Below, one piece after another: positions 1 through 7,294 of a stretch of 9,108 nucleotides of DNA (positions are counted from its first letter, which is position 1; each line of letters opens with the position of its first letter). Position numbers and translations under genes: made by a program. Origin of the DNA: Legionella genomosp. 1 (GTDB lineage Bacteria; Pseudomonadota; Gammaproteobacteria; Legionellales; Legionellaceae); the NCBI GenBank assembly GCA_945867185.1, contig CAMBHM010000049.1, forward strand, positions 1 to 9,108. Direction: 5' to 3'. The notes below the pieces were generated by a model. It was given only the letters and a program-made list of their open reading frames with translations. It did not search any database and was not told the origin of the DNA.

Positions 1-1
1 G

Positions 2-541
2 GTGATCACAGCCCTTGCTATCACACGAGAAGTTGAACGTGGGACGATGGAGAATTTATTATCGACACCCCTTCGACCGTTGGAGGTGATGATTGGGAAA
101 ATGGTACCTTATATCGTGGTGGGGTACACCCAAGTCTCATTGATATTAATCATGGCGAAATTATTATTTGGGGTGCCGATGATGGGTAGCATTATGCTGT
201 TATTGATCTTGTGCTTGCCCTTTATCGCTGCCAATTTGGCAGTGGGATTAACGTTTTCAACTCTTGCGAGTAACCAATTGCAAGCGGTGCAGAGTGCCAT
301 GTTTTTCTTTTTACCTTCTATTTTATTGTCGGGTTTTATGTTTCCTTTTCGGGGGATGCCGGAATGGGCACAGTGGATAGGAAGTGTCTTGCCGTTGACG
401 CATTTTTTAGTCATAGTTCGAGGAATTTTGTTAAAAGGAAATGGATTATTGGAGGTTTGGAGAGAGTTGATTCCCATCTTAGGGTTTACGTTTGTGATTT
501 TATTGATTGGATATAAGCGATATCGGAATACGATGGATTAG
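2..541 (+). CDS. ABC-2 type transporter permease, C-terminal part (5' end cut by window)
   Basis: This is the C-terminal 179 residues of an inner-membrane permease of the ABC-2 exporter family (YhhJ/NatB-like). Such permeases pair with a cytoplasmic ATPase, usually encoded next door, to export drugs, lipids or polysaccharides; the substrate cannot be read from this piece. The reading frame is open at the left edge, so the GTG at base 2 is an internal codon. Family members are about 370 residues, so roughly half is missing. The cytoplasmic family signature TREVERGTMENLLSTPLRP lies at residues 8-26. It is followed by about five hydrophobic segments (near 36-56, 62-88, 94-114, 122-142 and 154-171) and a short basic tail. 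The segment with SGFMFPFRGMPEWAQWIG (110-127) is typical of the loop before the last helices. The gene converges on pilE and the two 3' ends overlap by 4 nt. The family call is firm; the substrate is unknown. Confidence 0.9.
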   Translation: MITALAITREVERGTMENLLSTPLRPLEVMIGKMVPYIVVGYTQVSLILIMAKLLFGVPMMGSIMLLLILCLPFIAANLAVGLTFSTLASNQLQAVQSAMFFFLPSILLSGFMFPFRGMPEWAQWIGSVLPLTHFLVIVRGILLKGNGLLEVWRELIPILGFTFVILLIGYKRYRNTMD

Positions 542-942
542 GGATTCCAACAGGCAGATTGTGTCGCCGTTTTTTGATTGGCTTGATTCAACGTGAAGGT
601 GGTGCATGCAGTGTCTGCTGTTTGTACGCCGGTAGCTGTAGCGGTTAGGGTATAAGTGGTGGCCGTTTGATTGGTGAGTGTGATGGTGTAATACCCCAAG
701 GGGGAGGCTTGAGGAAAGGCAGGCAACGAGGCACAGGCCTGATTGTATGCGAATGTTTGCGCGTAACAGCGTTCCAGTATCGCTTGATCTTGTGACAGAG
801 TTGCCATGGCATCTGTCCGGTGTGATTTTAAAATCCATGTGCGATAAGAGGGGAAAGCCAAGCTCATGAGGATGGCTATGATCACCAGTGTGATGAGTAG
901 TTCGATGAGCGTAAAGCCTTTGATCTGTCTTGTTGTACGCAT
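538..942 (-). CDS. pilE: Type IV minor pilin PilE
   Basis: A 134-residue type IV pilin of the PilE minor class, the last gene of the operon. Minor pilins form an initiation complex in the inner membrane, prime assembly of the main pilin and end up at or near the pilus tip. The leader MRTTRQIKG is nine residues, with prepilin peptidase (PilD) cleavage expected after Gly9. The mature N-terminus FTLIELLITLVIIAIL carries the conserved Glu at +5 (Glu14). Four cysteines (59, 70, 113, 131) could form two disulfides; the last pair matches the D-loop of PilE proteins, near TADTAC and ending SACW. The ATG has an AAGGA Shine-Dalgarno six bases upstream and lies 9 nt after the pilY1 stop, so co-transcription is expected. 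Length and motifs match the family. Its 3' end overlaps the end of the convergent ABC permease gene. Confidence 0.93.
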   Translation of the reverse strand: MRTTRQIKGFTLIELLITLVIIAILMSLAFPSYRTWILKSHRTDAMATLSQDQAILERCYAQTFAYNQACASLPAFPQASPLGYYTITLTNQTATTYTLTATATGVQTADTACTTFTLNQANQKTATQSACWNP

Positions 943-951
943 AGGGTTTCC

Positions 952-3900
952 TTATTGCAGTTGCCACCATCCGGTTTGTCGCGTGGTATTGTTGAGATCG
1001 ATGATGGAGATTTGTTGTCCGCCTGACATGGTGATGATCTGAACCATATTGTTGTTTTTATTGGGACCAACGGAGGTTGGTGAGCTCGCATAGCCTGGGA
1101 TCAGCACGACGCCTATAGGATTTGAACCATTGTATTGATCACTTGTATTGATGATCCCATTGCCGGTGATGTCGAGTTGACGATTGGGGTACGCGCCGCC
1201 AGTTTGATAGTTGATATCAAGGAATAAGGAGGAAGGCACGCCGCAGGCTGTTGCAGGGGGCGCATTCACAGCGGTGATGAAGGAACCATTGAGTAGTTGT
1301 GGCTCTGTAATAATCCGCTGGCCACCGGTGAGCAGATCAGCATACCAACCGAATTTACTGGCCCAAGGTACCGCATTAGTGGTGGCGGTGATGATGTCTT
1401 GCGGTAATCCAGACACGGCTGCTGTGACAAGCGTTAACGTTTGTGATTGTAGATTGCTTCGGGTGTAGGTGGTACTTGTGCCTGGTTTGTCCCACACGCC
1501 ATAGACGGTTTGCTTCTGGGTGCTAGTGAGATCACCTTGAATCAGTAATTGGCCGGTTCCAAATAGGACAAATAGACCCTGATACCTTGGATAGCTGGGA
1601 TTTAAAGTGACCAATGGGCTGGTAGTAATGGGTTGAGCACTACCACTGGCATCTTTTGCTTGAAACAGCACCTTAGCTGTCCATGCAGCAGGACTGCTGT
1701 TTGAGATATCAATCGCCCATAGGTTGCCTTGTAAATCACCTGCATACACGGTTGTCATGGGTTGAGTTTGTAATCCGTCGAGTTGGCCTACAGCGACGCT
1801 TGACAGCCCTTGTGGTAAAGCCGCATTGCAGGCACTGGGGACGGCACCACAGAGATCAAGCTTTCGGAGCACTTGACCATTTTCAGGGTTGATAGCATAC
1901 AACAGGGCTTTGTTGTTGGTGCTGTTATATCCATTGCCAAACAATACGGCGAAACGCAGGGAGGTACTACTCGTTGGAGCGATTTGTACTATTTGAGGCT
2001 GGCTATAACTTAAACCAAGATCCGTGTCTGTGAACTCCCATAAGACTGCACTTGCTAAATTTGTTTCAGAGTTGATACTCATAGGATCGGTGATGTCGAG
2101 TGCGTAGACACTTGATCCGCCGCCACTTTCTCCGCCAACCAGGAGGGTGTGCCAAGTGCCGTCTGAAAATTGTAGATCTCCTGATTGGGGTGAACCATCA
2201 ACAAAAAACAAGTGATTTTGATTGTATAAAGGAGCAGTGAGAGTATAGAGGTTATTCCATACGCCATTGGGGATAAAAGCGAATTGTTCAGCACCTGTGG
2301 AGGCATTGAATGCATGTAACAGGCCATCGTTTGCACCGACGTACAGCATGCCTTGTCGGTTGGCTTTTGCTTGTACGAAACTGACGTAACTAGACGATCC
2401 AAAAAGAAACGCGCTTGCTGGGGGCCCCACATAGAGTGGAGAGCTATCGATGATATCTCCAAGTAGGTGTGTGCGGTTTCTAAAGGTCCCCCCATTTCGT
2501 TTTTCTAATGCACTGCTACCACGTAAGTAGGAGACTCGACTGGAGCCGAGCGTATCACTGGGTTGCAACTGTGATTGTTGTGTGGCGCTGAGATTGGCCC
2601 ACTGAAACGCGGTACCGCCCCCTGCACCACTATTTAAGGTGGGATTCCAAGTGGCAATCAAGCGAGTGCTCTGTGCATCGAGCTTGGTTTGAGCTGACCA
2701 GAGGCTTGGGCCTGTAGGGAAGCCTGTGATGGGATCAAGCGCTTTTTCAACCACTTCCCCGGTCCAGTCTTGATACGTTTTGTCACTGCCAGTGAAGCTT
2801 GCTTGGTATTCAACGGTGCCTAGTTGTAAATGGGTAGAGCTGACTGCCGCTTCTGTTGTGGAAAAAGAGCCATTTTGAACCGAAATTAAAATGTTATTCA
2901 AGTTGCTGACTAAGGTGGTTGGACTGGTTGCAGGGTAATAATTAACAGTGCCGCCAGCAACGGCCATGGCAGTGAGTGTGGCGGCTGCCTGGGCATTGAT
3001 AGTCGGATCGACGCCTGCACCAAGGCCGATTACATAGGTTTTGATCCCCGCAGTTGCCAGAGCCTTTAGAGTAGTAATGGTATCGGTTAAGGCCTGATCA
3101 TTGGTGGTATTGAGTGAGCCATCGGTATTGAAAGTGGCCGTCACGCCATATCCTGTAGCTGCAGCACTACCTAAGGGAGGCCATGATTTTCCAGCCAAAT
3201 CTTGTGTCGGTAAACCGTCTGAAATTAAAATGACATAGCGTTTGGGTGGGCAGGTTGCGGTCGGCAAACCGGTCAAGTAGGTTTTGGCGGTTGTGAGTAG
3301 ACCGGCTAAAGGAGACTGACCAGCCAGACTTTTGATTTCAGTAGAGCTCGTGCTGTTGGTTTCAGGTTTTAAAGCCGGTAAAAAAGCATTGATAGCGGTG
3401 TTGACACTGCTGGTAGTGGGAGTGGTTCCCGCTGTCGTCATGGGGACAAGGACGTTCCCAAGGGTGGCTGATTGACTCGCGAAATATCCAAATCCCCGTT
3501 TGGCATAGAACACTTCGGTTGAGAAGGGGACGAACCCTGCATTGGTTGGACCTGTTGCAAAGGCACCAATACTGGGATTGGTATTACTATATTGAATCAG
3601 TACGCCATTGTTATTATAGTTTGTCAGTGAAAAATTAGGAGGATAGGGGGTGGCTGGGGACGGCCCATTATAAGAAACGAATACGCCTGGTTGCCCCCCT
3701 GCATAGAGGACATCATTGATGCTTGGATCATCACTGGAGGCTGAAATTTGTAAATAAAGACTACTCGATAAGGATGATGCACCATAACGCGAGGCCAATG
3801 AAGTACAGTTGCTAAGGATGGTCGAGGAGGCAGAGGGATAGTTATAGCATGGGTTGGTGACATAACGACTTCCTGCCGCAGGGGTGCTTGTGAAGGTAAA

Positions 3901-4413
3901 GCCTGTGGCTGGAGACATATAATAGACCCAAGTGCTATAAAGCCCGGTGCCGCTGGTTTTATAAGTTTCTAAAGCAAAATCTGTATTTTGCATATAAGCG
4001 CTGATAATGGCTTGAACGCCTGCTTTTGCAACATTCAAGCGACTGGCGCCATTGTCGTAGAGCGTACCGCTTTGGTTCACCGTATAAGGAGCATTACCAC
4101 TGGCGTCTGCTGCTTGTAGGGGGGGTGTGAAGCCTGTTGGTACGCTGTAATTGAGGGGGGAACTGGAGTTTTGCAGGCTACTCAATGCACTGGGTTGGGT
4201 GCCTGAGCCGAGCATGATGGCGCCACTTAGGGTGCCATCCATCGATCCAGAGTTTCCAATGGCTATCAAGACTTGTGGGTGTGTGGGCGCTGCGAGTTTG
4301 AGAGGGATCTGGGAAACAATCAAGGCTGGCGGCACTGCCATGGCTAAGAAAGGCAGGAAGGCTGCTAAGACAATGCCCAGTTGGTATCCCCGATGTAGTA
4401 GGGTGTTCATCAT
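952..4413 (-). CDS. pilY1: Type IV pilus tip-associated protein PilY1
   Basis: A 1153-residue PilY1 (PilC/PilY1 family), close in size to the Pseudomonas protein. It is exported and acts at the pilus tip in assembly, retraction control, adhesion and surface sensing. Residues 1-26 form a signal peptide ending AMA. The N-terminal half resembles a von Willebrand A domain: GNSGSM at 53-58, LISDG at 396-400 and AGIKTYVIGLG at 455-465. The usual first Asp of the DxSxS metal site is Gly53 here. The C-terminal half is the PilY1 beta-propeller, with GMLYVGANDGLLHAF at 688-702, DGSPQSGDL at 739-747 and TVYAGDLQGNLWAID at 888-902. An EF-hand-like calcium loop with Asp1081, Thr1083, Asn1085, Asn1089 and Asp1092 lies near the C-terminus. 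The start chosen (ATGATG at 4413/4410) has AGAGGA just upstream and gives a good signal peptide. An ATG at 4428 overlapping the pilX stop (ATGA) is the alternative. The frame stays open to 4632, but that part is pilX in another frame. Confidence 0.95.
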   Translation of the reverse strand: MMNTLLHRGYQLGIVLAAFLPFLAMAVPPALIVSQIPLKLAAPTHPQVLIAIGNSGSMDGTLSGAIMLGSGTQPSALSSLQNSSSPLNYSVPTGFTPPLQAADASGNAPYTVNQSGTLYDNGASRLNVAKAGVQAIISAYMQNTDFALETYKTSGTGLYSTWVYYMSPATGFTFTSTPAAGSRYVTNPCYNYPSASSTILSNCTSLASRYGASSLSSSLYLQISASSDDPSINDVLYAGGQPGVFVSYNGPSPATPYPPNFSLTNYNNNGVLIQYSNTNPSIGAFATGPTNAGFVPFSTEVFYAKRGFGYFASQSATLGNVLVPMTTAGTTPTTSSVNTAINAFLPALKPETNSTSSTEIKSLAGQSPLAGLLTTAKTYLTGLPTATCPPKRYVILISDGLPTQDLAGKSWPPLGSAAATGYGVTATFNTDGSLNTTNDQALTDTITTLKALATAGIKTYVIGLGAGVDPTINAQAAATLTAMAVAGGTVNYYPATSPTTLVSNLNNILISVQNGSFSTTEAAVSSTHLQLGTVEYQASFTGSDKTYQDWTGEVVEKALDPITGFPTGPSLWSAQTKLDAQSTRLIATWNPTLNSGAGGGTAFQWANLSATQQSQLQPSDTLGSSRVSYLRGSSALEKRNGGTFRNRTHLLGDIIDSSPLYVGPPASAFLFGSSSYVSFVQAKANRQGMLYVGANDGLLHAFNASTGAEQFAFIPNGVWNNLYTLTAPLYNQNHLFFVDGSPQSGDLQFSDGTWHTLLVGGESGGGSSVYALDITDPMSINSETNLASAVLWEFTDTDLGLSYSQPQIVQIAPTSSTSLRFAVLFGNGYNSTNNKALLYAINPENGQVLRKLDLCGAVPSACNAALPQGLSSVAVGQLDGLQTQPMTTVYAGDLQGNLWAIDISNSSPAAWTAKVLFQAKDASGSAQPITTSPLVTLNPSYPRYQGLFVLFGTGQLLIQGDLTSTQKQTVYGVWDKPGTSTTYTRSNLQSQTLTLVTAAVSGLPQDIITATTNAVPWASKFGWYADLLTGGQRIITEPQLLNGSFITAVNAPPATACGVPSSLFLDINYQTGGAYPNRQLDITGNGIINTSDQYNGSNPIGVVLIPGYASSPTSVGPNKNNNMVQIITMSGGQQISIIDLNNTTRQTGWWQLQ

Positions 4414-4424
4414 GTCATCCTCTT

Positions 4425-4916
4425 TCATTGTTGCAATTGCTCCGTGCTTTGTAGCATGACAGGAGACTGTCCACTCGCACCAACAGCCCGGGCTGTGATT
4501 CGAAACACCTGGGCTGCTGTCATCATATTTTGTCCTGGACGCACCACAGAGGGTAGTTGTTCGATGAGGTAGGCTGCTTGTGTGCTGGATCCCCCTTGAA
4601 AACCAAATATGACGGCATTGGGATTGGTCCAATCGATGCTGCTAAAAAGCGGGGGGTTGGTTGCATTGGCGAGATACAAACCGTTGGTGTTGGATAAAAA
4701 TCCGGTGGTTGCGATAGTCCCTGCGACCAACTGATTGGTTGCCTCATTGAGGGCACCTTCTGCCGTTTGAAAAGCCACGTTTAAATCGGCACTGTTGGTG
4801 GCAATGTGTGTTTGAATGCTATTAAAAGAAACTTGGGTAACGGCCATGAGGGTGAGCATCACCAGTAGCATGAGGGAGAGGATGAGAACGGAACCATGTG
4901 CTAAGTGGGCGTTCAT
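4425..4916 (-). CDS. pilX: Type IV minor pilin PilX
   Basis: A 163-residue protein of the PilX minor pilin family. It has a short leader, MNAHLAHG, then a hydrophobic helix SVLILSLMLLVMLTLMAVT matching the PilX N-terminal domain. The +5 position after the presumed Gly8 cleavage site is Leu, not Glu; the pilin Glu5 is therefore absent, as in GspK-like tip subunits. Residues about 48-60 (AFQTAEGALNEAT) form the usual amphipathic extension of the helix. The C-terminal stretch FRITARAVGASGQ followed by VMLQSTEQ is the family's typical ending. PilX is one of the minor pilins of the priming complex with PilV, PilW and PilY1, and the gene lies directly between pilW and pilY1 as expected. Its ATG overlaps the pilW stop (ATGA at 4913-4916), which suggests translational coupling; an AGGA lies ten bases upstream. 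Its stop likewise overlaps an upstream candidate ATG of pilY1. Confidence 0.9.
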   Translation of the reverse strand: MNAHLAHGSVLILSLMLLVMLTLMAVTQVSFNSIQTHIATNSADLNVAFQTAEGALNEATNQLVAGTIATTGFLSNTNGLYLANATNPPLFSSIDWTNPNAVIFGFQGGSSTQAAYLIEQLPSVVRPGQNMMTAAQVFRITARAVGASGQSPVMLQSTEQLQQ

Positions 4917-6010
4917 GAGGCTGAGTTCCTTAAGTGGATGGTGACTTCATAGACGTGTCGCAGGCGATTGTCTGCAGGCACATTCACTGTGGTTTCTAAG
5001 ACTGAAAATTGTGTGGGTCCTCGTGTGGTTGAGCCTTGCTGTCCCTCGATTAAAAATCCAACTCGTATGGCATAAATTTGTCCCCAATTGGGAACAGCGC
5101 TGGCTGCCACATATTGTGTGGGGACGCCACTGGTTCCTATTCCGTAGAGCACTTGCATGGTTTCAATACCAGGGGCCAATGCTTGGATGCTCCAGGTGCC
5201 ATTTTGATTGAACGTGGCTCGTACTAAGGCGGACTGACCGCTTGGATCGCGTGCGATGAAAAAAGCAGTTTGAGTGAGCATAATGAATTGAGATCCTGCG
5301 GCATAGTTGACAAGAAGTCCACTGGTGGCATTGGCTAAAACACCGGCCCCTGCAGCATGGGTGACGGTTGTGCCTGCGAGCGCTGTGATATAAAACACGG
5401 ACGATTTGAGGCAGTCGGACACGGCAGCAAATTGTCCTGCCATCACGCCAGTGGCATTTTGTAATACCAGCGTGGGTGCGCCATTTGTAATCGTGGTAAT
5501 TCCAATGGGTGTGCTACCAGGGGTACTGCCCAACACGATCAAGACATCGCTGACTGCTTCAATTTGACCGGTTAGAGAGGTGTCTAAACTCGGTAGCCAA
5601 TCGGTGGCTTGGTTGCTATTAGCGGCATTGGTTTGGGTGATTGTGAGTGTTGTGCCTGCTGCAGCATCATATCCCATGAGAAAGGCGGGTGTTGTATTTA
5701 GGGTTCCGAGTGGGGGAGGCCCGCCTGGATTTAAGTTTGAGAGCGCTTGGGTGAGCGTAGCACAGCCACCAAAGCCTGCTGAACGAATCGTTGGTGTAAT
5801 GAGAGCTGCGATCGCATTTTCAGTATTTTGGATCCCAGCTTGAGAGACGTTGGTTTTGTAGGTGTTTCTTTGGGCTAAATAGACCCCTATGACAGCAAGC
5901 GATAAAATAATCCCAAGGGTAATGCTCACCATGATTTCAACCAACGAAAACCCCACCGTTTTCCTTGGAAGGCGTGTCATGCATGCGAGACGGTAGGCGG
6001 CGTTGTCCAT
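4913..6010 (-). CDS. pilW: Type IV minor pilin PilW
   Basis: A 365-residue minor pilin PilW. The processed N-terminus FSLVEIMVSITLGIILSL follows Gly20, and Glu25 is the +5 glutamate. Landmarks of the family follow: RSAGFGGC after the helix, SDCLKSSVFYIT in the middle (a likely disulfide region), IETMQVLYGIG before a QYV segment, VPNWGQIYAIRVGFLI, and the end DNRLRHVYEVTIHLRNS. It works with PilV, PilX and PilE in the pilus-priming and tip complex. The start at 6010 is chosen because AGGTGAT sits five bases upstream; it gives a rather long 20-residue leader. The alternative ATG at 5980 gives a conventional ten-residue leader (MTRLPRKTVG) but has no visible ribosome site. An in-frame ATG at 6034 also lacks one. 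The gene is separated from pilV by 86 nt and overlaps pilX by 4 nt. Confidence 0.92.
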   Translation of the reverse strand: MDNAAYRLACMTRLPRKTVGFSLVEIMVSITLGIILSLAVIGVYLAQRNTYKTNVSQAGIQNTENAIAALITPTIRSAGFGGCATLTQALSNLNPGGPPPLGTLNTTPAFLMGYDAAAGTTLTITQTNAANSNQATDWLPSLDTSLTGQIEAVSDVLIVLGSTPGSTPIGITTITNGAPTLVLQNATGVMAGQFAAVSDCLKSSVFYITALAGTTVTHAAGAGVLANATSGLLVNYAAGSQFIMLTQTAFFIARDPSGQSALVRATFNQNGTWSIQALAPGIETMQVLYGIGTSGVPTQYVAASAVPNWGQIYAIRVGFLIEGQQGSTTRGPTQFSVLETTVNVPADNRLRHVYEVTIHLRNSAS

Positions 6011-6096
6011 CACATCACCTGAAGGAGAGTCCATACTATGAGTATAGGAAAGAATCGGGGTAGGTGCTCACTCATTCACCCTTGTTTGGACTGAGT
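6011..6096 (-). other. pilV-pilW intergenic gap
   Basis: This 86-nt gap is the only one of note inside the operon. It contains a small perfect inverted repeat, ATACT-3 nt-AGTAT (6033-6045), and the pilW ribosome site. The repeat is too short, and lacks a T-run, to be called a terminator. I see no convincing internal promoter. Confidence 0.5.
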
Positions 6097-6597
6097 TTAA
6101 AACTGACTTTGGACAATCAGCTGTGTTGGGGTGAGATCGGTTGCATTGAAAGTTTGTTTGGTGGGGCTGTCATCCCATTGAACGGTGATGGTGAAGACGG
6201 TGCTGACGCCAGACGCGGCTGTGGTGATTTTACCGCATCCATTGGGCAACTGGGTGAGATCTTTTGCCAACCAGTACCACGTGTCATAAGTTGCCAGCTG
6301 TGTTGTGGTACAAGAGGCGCTGCTGCAATCAGGCGAGGGCGTGTTCGGTATGCTGGGTGTGCCACTGGTCACGAGGTTGTTGACATTATAACTCCCCGTG
6401 AGGGCCGTTTGACGATTCGCATGCATGCGATCAAGAATATTATAAGCGGATTGGACCGCTTGTTGTTTGATGTAATTGGAGCTGTTGGTTTTATGGGCCA
6501 CCAGGAGTAAGGTTGCAATACCTAATAAACCTATCGCAAAGATCACCAAGGCGACCAATACCTCGAGTAGAGAAAATCCAGATCTGTGTCTCATCAT
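6097..6597 (-). CDS. pilV: Type IV minor pilin PilV
   Basis: A 166-residue minor pilin PilV. The leader MMRHRSG ends at Gly7, and the mature N-terminus FSLLEVLVALVIFAIGLLG has Glu12 at +5. The helix continues into QSAYNILDRMHANR, a PilV hallmark. The C-terminal part has two cysteines just before the TTQLATYDTWYWLAKDL segment and a later Cys in LPNGCGKI, all usual for PilV. The end contains FTITVQWDD, also characteristic. PilV belongs to the minor-pilin priming complex with PilW, PilX and PilE. The start is set by a strong AGGAG five bases before the first of two tandem ATGs (6597 and 6594); a longer TTG start at 6615 would overlap the ribosome site and fimT and is not favoured. The fimT stop lies 8 nt upstream, so the two genes are co-transcribed. 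Confidence 0.92.
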   Translation of the reverse strand: MMRHRSGFSLLEVLVALVIFAIGLLGIATLLLVAHKTNSSNYIKQQAVQSAYNILDRMHANRQTALTGSYNVNNLVTSGTPSIPNTPSPDCSSASCTTTQLATYDTWYWLAKDLTQLPNGCGKITTAASGVSTVFTITVQWDDSPTKQTFNATDLTPTQLIVQSQF

Positions 6598-6605
6598 GAC
6601 GGCTC

Positions 6606-7121
6606 CTAAGGACAAACCAGTGCGCTGCCATCCCAGGCGGCACTACCAACTGTAGACCCTGCTTGGACAAAGCCTGTGGGCAAGACGGACACGGATCGAG
6701 CAAAAGTTCCGCCACGGTTATCACACACAGTAAACTGTGCAGTGGTCGTAGTTATTCCCCTTGAATCAAACGTGGCGCTTGTGATGGTGGATGAAACCAC
6801 AGGATCATGACTGCCCGTATTGTAAGCTGAGAGCAGCACAGGGACTGGTTGACTGATGACTATCCAACCAGTACTCCAACTCCCACCACAAGCCATTGAG
6901 CCTGCTGCCAACCAAGGGCATATCATCACGCTGGTGTTTTTAGAGAGCGCTGTGTGACGGGCATAGTTTAAAGCACTGACCAATGCATCGGTTGTCGTAG
7001 AGATCCGGTTATTCATCATCATCGTTTTAAATGATGGCATGGCTACCATCATGAGTATAGACAAAACGGCGATCGTGATGAGGAGTTCGAGCAAGGTAAA
7101 TCCTGTGAGAGTGGGTTTCAT
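6606..7121 (-). CDS. fimT: GspH/FimT-family minor pilin (FimT/FimU-like), first gene of the operon
   Basis: A 171-residue pilin of the GspH/FimT family, corresponding by position to fimU of Pseudomonas. The leader MKPTLTG is seven residues, and the mature N-terminus FTLLELLITIAVLSILM has the +5 glutamate (Glu12). Family landmarks follow: ALVSALNYARHTALSKN on the helix extension, a GWIVI strand after a Cys-containing loop, TFDSRGITTT, FTVCDNRGG, and a final Cys two residues from the end. FimT/FimU starts the minor-pilin complex at the pilus tip; some FimT proteins bind DNA during uptake, but I cannot assign that here. The ATG at 7121 is chosen for its conventional leader, although its ribosome site is weak. 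A GTG at 7142 has a better site (GAGGTG six bases upstream) and would give a 14-residue leader; a GTG at 7151 is also possible. That better site lies in apparent transposase-derived sequence. Confidence 0.9.
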   Translation of the reverse strand: MKPTLTGFTLLELLITIAVLSILMMVAMPSFKTMMMNNRISTTTDALVSALNYARHTALSKNTSVMICPWLAAGSMACGGSWSTGWIVISQPVPVLLSAYNTGSHDPVVSSTITSATFDSRGITTTTAQFTVCDNRGGTFARSVSVLPTGFVQAGSTVGSAAWDGSALVCP

Positions 7122-7134
7122 GGCTTCTTTGGTA

Positions 7135-7278
7135 CAGCGCACAATAGTCACCTCGATGTCGGTTGATGGGTCGTAGTCGCTTAATCAGTGGAGAGACGAC
7201 AGGCATGTATTTAATTACAGTATAACCCATTGTCTTGAATTCACGTGCCCAATAAGTCACTCCACCACCTATCACTGA
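7135..7278 (-). mobile_element. Decayed fragment of an IS110-family transposase (N-terminal DEDD/RuvC-like domain)
   Basis: Read on the minus strand in its own frame, this stretch encodes about 48 residues that resemble the N-terminal domain of IS110/IS1111 transposases. Seen in order are GGGVTYWAREF (near 7270-7238), MGYTV, PVVSPLIKRLR and RGDYCAL (7155-7135). The family pattern is a GGAHYWARE-like motif, then LGH.V, P..VKP..K and a final ND..DA-type motif. The catalytic Glu expected just before the GG motif is not visible (Val/Ile instead). There is no start codon, no N-terminal catalytic Asp region, no transposase C-terminus and no recognisable IS ends. The frame differs from both the AAA gene and fimT. 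The AAA gene ends 16 nt before the fragment, and the fragment runs to within a few bases of the fimT ATG. It is a relic, not a functional element. The similarity is from memory of the family and needs a search. Confidence 0.62.
7219..7224 (-). promoter_or_regulatory. Possible -10 element upstream of the minor-pilin operon
   Basis: The minus strand reads TATACT here, the best -10-like hexamer between the AAA gene and fimT, about 100 bases before the fimT ATG. No TTGACA-like -35 is found at 16-18 bp, so an activator would be needed, or the operon is read from further upstream through the AAA gene. The element lies within the transposase-like fragment. This is a weak call. Confidence 0.2.
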
Positions 7279-7294
7279 ATGTATCAGACGGATC

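Noticed and set aside
4414..4632. N-terminal extension of the PilY1 frame by 73 residues.
   Set aside because: It lies within pilX in another frame, lacks pilin or signal features, and the signal peptide begins only at the ATGs near 4413.
7235..7255. Sigma54-like GGGCAC element on the minus strand upstream of fimT.
   Set aside because: The second conserved GC is not at the required distance; TC is found instead.
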